Shown in pieces: positions 1-7,216 of a stretch of 17,035 bases of DNA (position 1 is the first letter of the stretch; every line of letters starts with the position of its first letter). The stretch is from contig JAYUIJ010000094.1 of NCBI GenBank assembly GCA_043766165.1, positions 1 through 17,035 on the forward strand, in the 5' to 3' direction. The position numbers were made by a program, and so were the translations under genes. The notes under the pieces were generated by a model, which worked only from the letters and a program-made list of their open reading frames with translations, was not told the DNA's origin and did not search any database. This DNA is from CAIJZX01 sp043766165 (lineage in GTDB: Bacteria; Patescibacteriota; Patescibacteriia; SBBC01; CAIJZX01).

Positions 1-104
1 ATCTCCATCCTAACTGTATCTCACAAACCGCGCCATTGCCCAGACCGCTCTGGGTCCCCAGTGCCAAGCACGTGGGGCTTGCCGCGGGGGTTGTCAAGAC
101 AAAC
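1..104. other. GC-rich structured intergenic stretch, no gene recognised
   Basis: No coding region I can defend lies here. Bases 39-54 form a 6-bp hairpin (CCCAGA/TCTGGG), and 57-81 can form a second stem with a one-base bulge (CCCCA-GTG paired with CAC-TGGGG). The stretch is clearly richer in G and C than the flanking genes. It could be the 3' end of a structured RNA or of a plus-strand gene that starts to the left, because the hairpin that follows (105-142) has its T-run on the plus strand. I compared it by eye with tmRNA, RNase P RNA and SRP RNA 3' ends and saw no match. Confidence 0.3.
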
Positions 105-142
105 ATTGCGGGGGACTTGAAAGTCCCCCGCAATCCCTTTTT
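105..142 (+). terminator. Strong hairpin with T-run, probable rho-independent terminator
   Basis: A perfect 14-bp inverted repeat (105-118 with 121-134) surrounds a two-base centre, so the real loop is at least four bases. On the plus strand it is followed by CCC and five T. It would end plus-strand transcription entering from the left. The same stem forms in minus-strand RNA downstream of the 154-351 gene, but there only GTTTGTCTTG follows, a weaker T tract, so it could act in both directions. Confidence 0.6.
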
Positions 143-153
143 CCACGAGCGTC

Positions 154-351
154 TTATTTATGTTTTGGTAAAACAGCTCCCAGGATTGCGCCAGCGGTCG
201 TATACCCAACAATCCAAAAAATCATCGTCCAATGCTGGGGATTAGCATTATTAATATTCTTCAGGACCGACATATACATAACCCATGTGAGGAGAACTGA
301 CGATCCGCCAATAATTAAACCGATTATAGCCCCATGTAAAACTTTATTCAT
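154..351 (-). CDS. Small two-helix membrane protein, unknown function
   Basis: A 65-residue protein with two hydrophobic segments, roughly residues 5-28 (glycine-rich, IIGLIIGG) and 42-61 (MIFWIVGYTTAGAILGAVLP), joined by a short polar loop. It ends in PKHK. This is a helical hairpin with no catalytic motif visible. It lies 17 bases downstream of gyrB on the same strand and probably shares its transcript. The ATG at 351 has no clear Shine-Dalgarno sequence. The stop is TAA. I do not recognise a family. The glycine-zipper-like first helix suggests tight helix packing or oligomers, which is inference only. Confidence 0.65.
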   Translation of the reverse strand: MNKVLHGAIIGLIIGGSSVLLTWVMYMSVLKNINNANPQHWTMIFWIVGYTTAGAILGAVLPKHK

Positions 352-368
352 ATGAGTATGACAAATTA

Positions 369-2462
369 CTAAATATCTAAGTTTTTGACGTACTTCGCTT
401 GGGTATGAATAAACCGCTTTCTAGGCGCAACGTCAGAACCCATCAAGATATCAAAGACTTCATCAGCTTTTTCCACGTCGTCAACCGTAACTTGGCGCAT
501 AACACGTCGGGCTGGATCCATGGTTGTTTCCCACAGCTGTTCCGGATTCATTTCGCCTAAACCTTTGTAGCGTTGAATCGAGACGCCTGGGATGCCAGAT
601 TGAACTGTTTCCACTCCCGCATCATCAACGGCTCCCTCTTCAGCCGGCAAGCCCTGCACTTCACCATCAAGTTTAATGGTCACTTCCGCAACTTTTGCCG
701 CTTTGCCTTTAATAATCTTGCCCTTGGCTGTTTTTTCAGATTTTTCAGCGGCGGCGCTAGCTAACTCTTTCGTCACTATTTCTAAGGCTGCCTCATTGTA
801 TACATAACGAGCATCTTTTCCTTTCTGAACACGGAACAATGGCGGTTGAGCAATGTAGAGATTTCCGGCTTGAATCAGTTGCGGGAAATAACGATAGAAC
901 AAGGTTAACAACAATGTTCGAATGTGCGCGCCGTCAACGTCGGCATCAGTCATGATAATGATTCGGTGATACCGTAAACCGCTCATATCAAGTGACTCAC
1001 CAACGCCAATGCCCATAGCGATAATCAGCGATTTGATTTCGTTGTTGGCTAACATTTTATCTAAGCGCGCCCGCTCAACGTTTAAGATTTTTCCACGTAG
1101 CGGTAAAATAGCTTGAAACTCGCGATTACGCCCTTGCTTTGCACTCCCGCCGGCACTGTCGCCCTCAACAAGGTAGAGTTCAGATTGCAGTGGATCTTTC
1201 GATGAACAGTCGGCTAATTTACCTGGCAGCGCAAATCCATCGAGTGCACCTTTACGAAGTACCGAGTCACGAGCAGCGCGGGCCGCGACACGGGCGCGAG
1301 CGGCTAAGACAGCTTTACCAATAATTGCTTCACCATCTCGCGGATGTTCTTCAAGATAAGTTGCAAACGCTTCGGCTACAATTGAGTCAACCACTGGTTT
1401 TACTTCGGCATTACCTAGCTTCGCTTTTGTCTGACCTTCAAATTGCGGTTCTGGTAATTTAATACTGACGATACCCGTTAACCCTTCACGAATATCTTCA
1501 CCCGTCAGGTTTTCATCTTTCTCTTTCAAGTAGCCTTGCTTGCGGGCGTAGTTATTGATTCCACGCGTTAAAGCGGTTCGAAAACCAACTAAGTGTGATC
1601 CGCCTTCTGTGGTAAAAATGTTGTTAGCAAAACTGAAGACCGTTTCTTTATAATCGTCGGTATATTGCAGTGCCGCTTCAACGGTGATCTTGCCCGATTC
1701 TTTTTCGACATAGAAAACGTTTTCATGCTTCGGTTCTTTCGTATGATTCAAGTGGCGCACGTACGAAGCGACGCCGCCTTCGAAATAGAAACTGTAGGAC
1801 TTGTATGGTTTCGTACGCTCATCAATGATGATAATCCGAACGCCTTTTGTCAGATAGGCTTGCTGGCGTAAGTGATCAAGAATGTAGTCGCGGTTGAAAT
1901 CCAGCGTCGTAAAGATTTCGGGATCTGGTTCAAATGTAATGATCGTGCCCGTGCCGCGCGCAGCGCCTACCGGTTTTACCTTGCCCTGCGGCTTACCTCG
2001 TTTATATTCTTGCTCCCACAGCTTACCGTCACGCTTCACTTCAGCTTTCAAATATGTTGAGAGTGCGTTGACGACAGAGACACCGACACCATGTAAACCG
2101 CCGGAGACTTTGTAGCCGCCGTCACCAAATTTACCACCAGCATGGAGAACAGTTAAAACAGTTTCGAGTGTAGACTTTTTTGTCGTCTTATGAATTTCGA
2201 CCGGAATACCACGACCGTTATCTTCAACACTTACTCGGCTGTTCGGCGACATGGTAATCGTGATCTCGTCACAGTGACCGGCCATGGCTTCGTCGATCGA
2301 GTTGTCAACGACTTCCCAAATCAAATGGTGCAGCCCCTCAGTTGAGGTGTTGCCGATGTACATGCCCGGTCGTTTCCGAACCGGGTCTAAGCCTTCTAAA
2401 ACGGTAATTTGTGCGGCGCCGTAATCGCTGGATTTACCCTTTTTTGCCTGTTCTTTAGCCAT
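369..2462 (-). CDS. gyrB: DNA gyrase subunit B
   Basis: ATPase subunit of the type II topoisomerase that introduces negative supercoils together with GyrA. The N-terminal GHKL ATPase domain has the catalytic Glu50 and the Mg-binding Asn54 (WEVVDNSIDEA), DNGRGIP at 81-87 and the ATP-lid glycines around 109-127. A transducer domain follows to about 400. The TOPRIM domain carries EGDSAGG (Glu433) and DADVDG (Asp506, Asp508, Asp510). The C-terminal part has QRYKGLGEMNPEQLWETTMD at 630-649, which points to GyrB rather than ParE, and the usual NLDI end. The protein is 697 residues, longer than the roughly 640 of short GyrBs, because of a Lys/Ala-rich insert at about 567-627. No gyrA lies in the window. 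The stop is TAG followed directly by TAA. Start ATG at 2462 lies about 30 bases below a predicted transcription start. Confidence 0.97.
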   Translation of the reverse strand: MAKEQAKKGKSSDYGAAQITVLEGLDPVRKRPGMYIGNTSTEGLHHLIWEVVDNSIDEAMAGHCDEITITMSPNSRVSVEDNGRGIPVEIHKTTKKSTLETVLTVLHAGGKFGDGGYKVSGGLHGVGVSVVNALSTYLKAEVKRDGKLWEQEYKRGKPQGKVKPVGAARGTGTIITFEPDPEIFTTLDFNRDYILDHLRQQAYLTKGVRIIIIDERTKPYKSYSFYFEGGVASYVRHLNHTKEPKHENVFYVEKESGKITVEAALQYTDDYKETVFSFANNIFTTEGGSHLVGFRTALTRGINNYARKQGYLKEKDENLTGEDIREGLTGIVSIKLPEPQFEGQTKAKLGNAEVKPVVDSIVAEAFATYLEEHPRDGEAIIGKAVLAARARVAARAARDSVLRKGALDGFALPGKLADCSSKDPLQSELYLVEGDSAGGSAKQGRNREFQAILPLRGKILNVERARLDKMLANNEIKSLIIAMGIGVGESLDMSGLRYHRIIIMTDADVDGAHIRTLLLTLFYRYFPQLIQAGNLYIAQPPLFRVQKGKDARYVYNEAALEIVTKELASAAAEKSEKTAKGKIIKGKAAKVAEVTIKLDGEVQGLPAEEGAVDDAGVETVQSGIPGVSIQRYKGLGEMNPEQLWETTMDPARRVMRQVTVDDVEKADEVFDILMGSDVAPRKRFIHTQAKYVKNLDI

Positions 2463-2498
2463 AGAATTCGTAAATGGAAGAAAGCTATTCTTGAGCTA

Positions 2499-2527
2499 AG
2501 GATAGCATAAAACACCGCCAAAGCCAA
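2499..2527 (-). promoter_or_regulatory. gyrB promoter, extended -10
   Basis: On the minus strand, TTGGCT (2527-2522) is separated by 17 bases from TATCCT (2504-2499), with TGC directly before the -10 (an extended -10, TGn). Predicted transcription starts near 2492, giving a leader of about 30 bases before the gyrB ATG. Confidence 0.55.
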
Positions 2528-2550
2528 TGGGGATAGGTGGAACTTTCAAC

Positions 2551-2579
2551 AAAAAAATACCCCGTGATATAACGAGGTA
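2551..2579 (-). terminator. Terminator of the pheS-pheT operon
   Basis: In minus-strand RNA a 7-bp stem (2579-2573 with 2564-2558, one G-U pair) has an 8-base loop and is followed by seven U (A-run 2551-2557 on the plus strand). It starts five bases past the stop codon of the 2584-2841 gene, so it closes the operon that begins at 7107. Confidence 0.85.
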
Positions 2580-2583
2580 AGAC

Positions 2584-2841
2584 TTACAGATTACTCAAGG
2601 CCGTTTTTGCATTGGCCATGGTCGCTAGATATCCTTGGCGTCCTTTGATGGTGATTGGCAAGAGCATGCCAGGCGTTTGAAATTCCGACGGAAAATCATG
2701 GCCGGTTTTCCAAAGAATGATCGCACCATCGCCAATCTCTGCTTGGGCATCAAAGAGCTGGTAACTGTCCGTTTCTTGAACGGGTGACTTTTCTGTAGCT
2801 GCCTCACATCCACGTTGAACTTCCGCACTGATGTCAATCAT
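2584..2841 (-). CDS. Small protein of unknown function, last gene of the phe operon
   Basis: I place the start at the ATG at 2841, giving 85 residues (MIDISAEVQRGC...), because AGGAG (2852-2848) lies six bases ahead, one of the best ribosome sites in the window. The frame stays open upstream to a TTG at 2898 that overlaps the stop of the kinase gene as TTGA, and there is an ATG at 2883; coupled initiation there would give 104 or 99 residues. The protein has no signal peptide or membrane segment. The C-terminal half looks like a small beta-rich fold (IGDGAIILWKTGHDF, then PITIKGRQGYLATMANAKTA). I recognise no family. It sits 53 bases after the kinase-like gene and before the operon terminator, so it is co-expressed with pheS-pheT. 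Confidence 0.75.
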   Translation of the reverse strand: MIDISAEVQRGCEAATEKSPVQETDSYQLFDAQAEIGDGAIILWKTGHDFPSEFQTPGMLLPITIKGRQGYLATMANAKTALSNL

Positions 2842-2847
2842 AGGTAG

Positions 2848-2852
2848 CTCCT
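2848..2852 (-). promoter_or_regulatory. Ribosome binding site that decides the start at 2841
   Basis: AGGAG on the minus strand, six bases before the ATG at 2841-2839. Neither the upstream TTG (2898) nor the ATG at 2883 has a comparable site, which favours the 85-residue product. Confidence 0.65.
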
Positions 2853-2894
2853 GGTTTGGTGATGACTGTTCTCTATCATGCATAATGGTTTTTG

Positions 2895-3626
2895 TCAAGC
2901 CTTCACCTCGGGCATTAAGCCGTGTACTTGAATATCTTTTAAAATACGGCCCACTGCGCCGATATCACGTCGTAACCGAGTTTGTTCTACATTCGGGCCC
3001 CGCATTTTATTGACCGTGTAAATACTCCGATCATCTTCTTCCCCTAACGTCCAAACCGCTTCACCAAAATCAATCATCACCACATTACCTTTCGCGTCAC
3101 GCATCAAGTTTTCTGAATGCAAATCGCGATGATGTAAATGCGCGTCATTCGCTAATTTAATTTGCGCGGAAATATCGTCCGTTAAAAATTTTAACTCTTC
3201 GGCGGTGTATCGTTGACTCGTCTCTTTGCGACGTATAAATTCTGCGTTCAGCGTCCCACCCGGAATAGCTTCCATCGCCATCAATCCATCCGGAAATTGT
3301 CTTGACTCTTGGCCACTAATATAGGCAATCGGTTTAGGTACACGGACGCCGGCGTCACGGAAGCGCTGGATCATATGGAATTCAGAACGAAGTCCGAGAA
3401 TTGCTGATTCCGGTGTATGTAGAGTTTTAAAACAAACATCACCGTTCAACATTTCCATGTGATCGGTCCAGACATTAGCTCGCGTTCCTTGTCCCAAGTC
3501 ACGGTGGTGAGCCAAATAACTAGTCTCAATCTGTTCAACAAAACGACGGTAAACCGCTTTCGGTTCCACTTCATGCGTCATTTCTTGCGCCGCTTCAAAA
3601 ATACCTGATCCTAGTTCAACAGTCAT
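2895..3626 (-). CDS. Protein-kinase-like phosphotransferase
   Basis: A 243-residue cytoplasmic protein with the protein-kinase-like fold. Visible elements are a glycine-loop-like LGQGTRANVW (44-53), a candidate ATP-anchoring Lys67 in CFKTLH, a candidate helix-C Glu82, the catalytic loop HHRDLHSENLM with Asp168 and Asn173, and the metal-binding Asp186 of VVMIDFGEA. All key kinase residues are present, so activity is plausible. At 243 residues it is a minimal kinase with a shortened C-lobe, closer in size to RIO/Kdo/aminoglycoside-type kinases than to Ser/Thr receptor kinases. The substrate cannot be told from sequence; protein, lipid-sugar or small molecule all remain possible. It begins eight bases after the pheT stop and belongs to the same operon. 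No membrane segment is present. Confidence 0.8.
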   Translation of the reverse strand: MTVELGSGIFEAAQEMTHEVEPKAVYRRFVEQIETSYLAHHRDLGQGTRANVWTDHMEMLNGDVCFKTLHTPESAILGLRSEFHMIQRFRDAGVRVPKPIAYISGQESRQFPDGLMAMEAIPGGTLNAEFIRRKETSQRYTAEELKFLTDDISAQIKLANDAHLHHRDLHSENLMRDAKGNVVMIDFGEAVWTLGEEDDRSIYTVNKMRGPNVEQTRLRRDIGAVGRILKDIQVHGLMPEVKA

Positions 3627-3634
3627 AGTACTAG

Positions 3635-5920
3635 TTACCGAATACTAGCTCCAAGTTTCGTTAACGCCTCAATGAGGTTCTTCATCGCCACATCGACTTC
3701 ATCTTTCGTCAGCGTTCGATCCGGTGCTTGATAGATGAAAGAATAGGCGTAACTTATTTTCCCATGTTTCGCGAATGTATCCTTGAGCGCATACGAACGT
3801 ACCAGTGGCATCTCGAGCTGCTGAAACGTATGCTCAATCGTTTGGACTTCCCCTGACCACCAGAAGGCGATATCACGCGTGATGGCTGGATATTTTGATT
3901 GCTCTTGGTAGCGGACATTGCGGGTGATATGTTGGTCGGGATCCCAATCACCAAATTTCTTTTTTGATGCGGCTATCAAATCTTTGATCGCAATCTCAAC
4001 ATAGTACCCCTGTCTTCCTCGAACAAGGTTTTTCATCTGCTCGATGTTGACGGAAAGTTCTGCTTCAAGCATCTCCAAAACTTTTTTAACCAGACCTTCA
4101 AGTGGATTCTTCGATGCATCTGGTTTTTGAATCAATCCAATGGCTAATTTCCATGGTTGCGGGGGAACATCGTCTTCACTTCCCCGTTCAAAAACTCGGC
4201 CAATCTCAAACACAGCCGCGTCCTTACCTGCATCAGCCTCACACTTCAACACTTCAATCATTTGCGGTTGTAAACTGGTTCGCAAGTACTGCTGTGTTTT
4301 GTCTAATGGGTTCGCAACTTCGTAGGGATCACCTTTAGCTATAACACTCCACGTTTTGCTGTAAAACGCATGAGAAATAATTTCCGTTAATCCAAGATCA
4401 ACTAAAATATTTTTAACTTCTTCCTTGAAACGAATGGCTGCGGGGATGTCATTCTTTTCTGATACATCCTTCAATGCTGTTTTGCCAAGCTCATCGTAGC
4501 CAATCATTCTCCCAACTTCATCAACCAGATCTTCCGGCAAGCTCACATCGAGTCGCCACTCCGGTACCGTCACCTGCCAAGCATCTTTTTTTTCTTCAGC
4601 TGTGAAACCAAGTGCTTCTAAAATCTTCTGTGCTTGAGCTAAGGAAACTTTCATGCCTAACCGTTCTTCAATATACGCTGGAGCAAAATCAATAACTGTC
4701 GTTTTAACTTTAGCATTCCCCGCTTCAGCAAAACCAGGTTCGATTGTTCCGCCACATACTTCAGCAATCATAGTCGCAGCAGCCAGACTAGCTTGCTCTG
4801 GTAAACTGAGCCACAACCCTTTCTCAAACCGTTTTGATGCTTCCGAAACGAGACCGAGTTGGCGTGACGTCTTACGGATTGAAACCGGATTGAAAATCGC
4901 TGCTTCGAGAATAATGTCCGTCGTAGTATTACTGACTTCTGTATCTTCTCCACCCATAACTCCAGCCAAGCCTACTATCCGTTCAGCATCAACGATGACG
5001 AGCATATCCGAACTTAATTTCCGAGATTTCCCATCAAGTGTTTGTAGCACTTCACCGTTATGAGCAACCCGTACCGCCAACTTTGCTCCTTTCACTTTTG
5101 CTGCGTCATACGCGTGCAATGGCTGACCATATTCAAGCATAACGTAGTTCGTGATATCGACAATACAATTTATCAAGCGCATTCCTGCCGCGCGCAGTCG
5201 GTTGACTATCTCCGGCGGCGTTGGTTTCAGCGCTACACCTCGGATGACACACGCGGTAAAGATAGAACACAACTTTGTATCTGTACTTTCTAGCGTAACT
5301 GATGACTGTTCCGTACCTTGTTCAAGCGTTGGCACTGCTGGCCATTCCGGCATTTGTTCAAGCATCGCGCCAATTTCTCGAACAACGCCTCGAATAGACA
5401 TTAAATCTGCACGATTTGCGGGCAATGTAACATCAATCACCGGATCATCAAGTTTCATTACCTCAGCAAATGGCGTTCCCACTTTGAGATCCTGATCCAA
5501 AACCATAATGCCACTATGATCTTTGCCTAAACCAAGTTCATCCATTGCACATAACATGCCGTTTGATTCAACGCCTCGAATAGACCGCTTCTCAATGGTC
5601 AATCCGTTCGGCAGACTTGCGCCAAGTAAAGCGACTGGAACTTTCTGACCAACTTCAATATTCGGTGCGCCACATACAATCTCCTGTCGAGCTGAGCTCG
5701 ACCTGTCGGTGTTTATGACCACTTCAGCGATTCTCAATTTATCAGCATTCGGATGAGGGCGAATGGCTGCAATTTTTCCAACCACGACATGATCAAACGC
5801 CTGAACTACATTCGAAATACCTTCAACATCAAAACCGTGCATCATCAACACCTCCACCAGTTTTTCTGCTGGCGGCAGTTTCGGAAGATATGATTTCAAC
5901 CAAGAGTACGGAAGCAACAT
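3635..5920 (-). CDS. pheT: Phenylalanyl-tRNA synthetase beta subunit
   Basis: Beta chain of the (alpha-beta)2 enzyme that charges tRNA-Phe. Domains in order (numbered from the GTG one codon upstream): N-terminal B1; EMAP-type tRNA-binding OB fold (about 45-155, with HPNADKL and CGAPN); B3/4 domain, the usual editing region (about 220-370, NYVMLEYGQPLHAYD and GLAGVMGGEDTEV); B5 (about 410-480); catalytic-like core lacking class II catalytic residues (about 495-665); and a C-terminal FDX-ACB anticodon-binding domain (about 676-762, PAITRDIAFWW). The length is close to normal, about 760-800. I chose ATG at 5920 because bacterial PheT proteins usually begin ML-P-SWLK; GTG at 5923 would add one residue. 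The gap to pheS is 75-78 bases with no convincing promoter. Confidence 0.97.
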   Translation of the reverse strand: MLLPYSWLKSYLPKLPPAEKLVEVLMMHGFDVEGISNVVQAFDHVVVGKIAAIRPHPNADKLRIAEVVINTDRSSSARQEIVCGAPNIEVGQKVPVALLGASLPNGLTIEKRSIRGVESNGMLCAMDELGLGKDHSGIMVLDQDLKVGTPFAEVMKLDDPVIDVTLPANRADLMSIRGVVREIGAMLEQMPEWPAVPTLEQGTEQSSVTLESTDTKLCSIFTACVIRGVALKPTPPEIVNRLRAAGMRLINCIVDITNYVMLEYGQPLHAYDAAKVKGAKLAVRVAHNGEVLQTLDGKSRKLSSDMLVIVDAERIVGLAGVMGGEDTEVSNTTTDIILEAAIFNPVSIRKTSRQLGLVSEASKRFEKGLWLSLPEQASLAAATMIAEVCGGTIEPGFAEAGNAKVKTTVIDFAPAYIEERLGMKVSLAQAQKILEALGFTAEEKKDAWQVTVPEWRLDVSLPEDLVDEVGRMIGYDELGKTALKDVSEKNDIPAAIRFKEEVKNILVDLGLTEIISHAFYSKTWSVIAKGDPYEVANPLDKTQQYLRTSLQPQMIEVLKCEADAGKDAAVFEIGRVFERGSEDDVPPQPWKLAIGLIQKPDASKNPLEGLVKKVLEMLEAELSVNIEQMKNLVRGRQGYYVEIAIKDLIAASKKKFGDWDPDQHITRNVRYQEQSKYPAITRDIAFWWSGEVQTIEHTFQQLEMPLVRSYALKDTFAKHGKISYAYSFIYQAPDRTLTKDEVDVAMKNLIEALTKLGASIR

Positions 5921-5998
5921 CACGTAAAAGTTTTACTACTAATTGTCTGTTGGTATCTCATAGATTAATCAGTACTGCGCAGATTTGCACGTGACACA

Positions 5999-6706
5999 TT
6001 AGAACTGTTTCAAAAATTCAAGATTACCTTTGTAGAACAGCCGAACATCCGGCACACCATATTCCAACATGGCTAATCGATCGAGTCCCATCCCAAACGC
6101 AAACCCTTGCCATTCAGTTTGTGGTGGTAGTTGCATCGCTTTGAGAACATTCAGATGAACAAGTCCAGCGCCTAGTACCTCTAGCCACTTTCCTGATTTT
6201 CCAGGTTGCTCCCACCAGACGTCAACCTCAATCCCCGGCTCGACGAATGGAAAAAAACTCGGACGCACACGGATTTTTTTATCTGGATAGAGACGATGCA
6301 AAAATGTTTGGAGTGTAGCCACAAGATCGGCCATAGTCACATGCTGGTCAACCAGAACTCCGTCACATTGCATAAACATCGCTTCATGCGTCGCATCAGT
6401 TGCTTCATTCCGATAGACCTTGCCGATTTCCACTACTTTAAATAGTGGTTTCATTTCATGTGTTACCGGCCAGCGCAATTGCACTGTTGAAGAATGTGTC
6501 CGCAACACCAAATCACTCCGATCTTTAATGAAAAACGTATCTTGAACATCGCGTGCTGGATGATCTGCAGGCACATTTAAATCATCAAAATTAAACTTGG
6601 CCGTTTCTAATTCCGGCCCTTCATGCACATCGTACCCCAAACTTCGCCAGATATCCAAAACCCGGCGGGAAAACTGTGTCAGCGGATGAAGATGGCCACG
6701 ATCCAT
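5999..6706 (-). CDS. pheS: Phenylalanyl-tRNA synthetase alpha subunit, N-terminal arm absent
   Basis: Catalytic alpha chain: activates Phe with ATP and transfers it to tRNA-Phe. Only the class II core is present. It starts at MDRGHLHPLT, the point where the E. coli protein enters the catalytic domain, and carries motif 1 around 10-32, motif 2 at about 97-113 (KVYRNEATDATHEAMFMQ), the FRPSFFPF-like strand (146-154) and motif 3 at about 201-216 (GFAFGMGLDRLAMLEYG). Usual bacterial PheS is about 320-350 residues and begins with a coiled-coil arm of roughly 90 residues that touches tRNA-Phe. Here it is 235. An in-frame TGA lies 42 bases before the ATG at 6706 and the upstream gene ends at 6712, so no longer start exists. 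It is co-transcribed with pheT. Confidence 0.95.
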   Translation of the reverse strand: MDRGHLHPLTQFSRRVLDIWRSLGYDVHEGPELETAKFNFDDLNVPADHPARDVQDTFFIKDRSDLVLRTHSSTVQLRWPVTHEMKPLFKVVEIGKVYRNEATDATHEAMFMQCDGVLVDQHVTMADLVATLQTFLHRLYPDKKIRVRPSFFPFVEPGIEVDVWWEQPGKSGKWLEVLGAGLVHLNVLKAMQLPPQTEWQGFAFGMGLDRLAMLEYGVPDVRLFYKGNLEFLKQF

Positions 6707-6711
6707 AAGAA

Positions 6712-7107
6712 TTAATGTTCTGCAATCGGACGACGCGTCTGCCCATCAAGGAAAAAGAGTTCAGTCACGATCGCTAAAGCTACGAGCGCAATGATCGACC
6801 AGAGATTTAACAAGCGATGACTTTGCAGCAATAGCGCTAGGGTTGAACCAACACTAACGAGTGTTCCATGGCGCAAGGCAACCGCAATTTGTCGGAACAA
6901 CACCGTTTCGCGCTCAAGCCAGTAGCGTAAAAAGAAGCCAACAATCGTCGCGGTGCCAAATAAAGCTAGAAAAAAACTGCCATAAAAGAGCATCAACGAC
7001 ATAGCGCCGCCTGTTGTTGGGTCAAGTGTCGTGAGGACAAGCGCCCACGCCGTCCACGACAGCGCGGTGCCAATAATAAGAATAATCAGGAAGCGGACTA
7101 ACGACAT
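6712..7107 (-). CDS. Four-helix integral membrane protein, unknown function
   Basis: A 131-residue hydrophobic protein, first gene of the phe operon, ending five bases before pheS. Four likely membrane helices: about 4-27, 36-62, 81-95 (a short one, GTLVSVGSTLALLLQ) and 101-120, with a charged loop at 63-80 (RYWLERETVLFRQIAVALR) and a polar tail GQTRRPIAEH. No catalytic or transporter signature is visible and I recognise no family. The ATG at 7107 lies only 11 bases below a near-consensus -10 box, so the transcript has almost no leader and no Shine-Dalgarno sequence. Co-transcription with a synthetase operon need not mean a shared role. Confidence 0.8.
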   Translation of the reverse strand: MSLVRFLIILIIGTALSWTAWALVLTTLDPTTGGAMSLMLFYGSFFLALFGTATIVGFFLRYWLERETVLFRQIAVALRHGTLVSVGSTLALLLQSHRLLNLWSIIALVALAIVTELFFLDGQTRRPIAEH

Positions 7108-7118
7108 AACGTAAATTG

Positions 7119-7147
7119 AGTATACTGATTTTTAGGTGATTTGACAA
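7119..7147 (-). promoter_or_regulatory. Promoter of the membrane protein-pheS-pheT operon
   Basis: On the minus strand, TTGTCA (7147-7142), 17 bases, TATACT (7124-7119): five of six matches in both boxes. The ATG at 7107 begins 11 bases after the -10, so transcription should start about four to six bases before it. On the plus strand the same site reads TTGACA (7141-7146), a perfect -35 facing the divergent 7217 gene, but no good -10 lies 16-18 bases from it. Confidence 0.8.
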
Positions 7148-7204
7148 CTTTCGTGGGCGGGTGTAGACCGAAGATACAACTTTGCTATTTACAATTCAAC
7201 CTCC

Positions 7205-7209
7205 GGAGG
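7205..7209 (+). promoter_or_regulatory. Strong ribosome binding site of the 7217 gene
   Basis: GGAGG seven bases before the ATG at 7217, followed by a second GGAG at 7211-7214. This contrasts with the near-leaderless genes on the other strand. The plus-strand promoter is less clear: TTGACA at 7141 has only a poor -10 (TAGACC, 7164), while TACAAT at 7190 has no -35. Confidence 0.7.
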
Positions 7210-7216
7210 TGGAGAT

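Noticed and set aside
4653..5495. Plus-strand open frames of 114 and 136 codons inside pheT
   Set aside because: They lie antisense to a clear pheT, have no ribosome sites and resemble no protein.
5924..5936. Palindrome GTAAAAGTTTTAC just before pheT as an operator
   Set aside because: It is short, AT-rich and likely by chance, with a one-base centre and no promoter nearby for it to act on.
6707..6750. N-terminal part of PheS in another frame because of a frameshift
   Set aside because: The space upstream is filled by the membrane-protein gene, which has no similarity to the PheS arm, and an in-frame TGA lies 42 bases before the ATG.
7141..7169. Plus-strand promoter for the 7217 gene from TTGACA at 7141
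   Set aside because: The -35 is perfect but the best -10 at 17 bases is TAGACC, too weak to list as a feature; the box is explained by the minus-strand promoter on the same bases.
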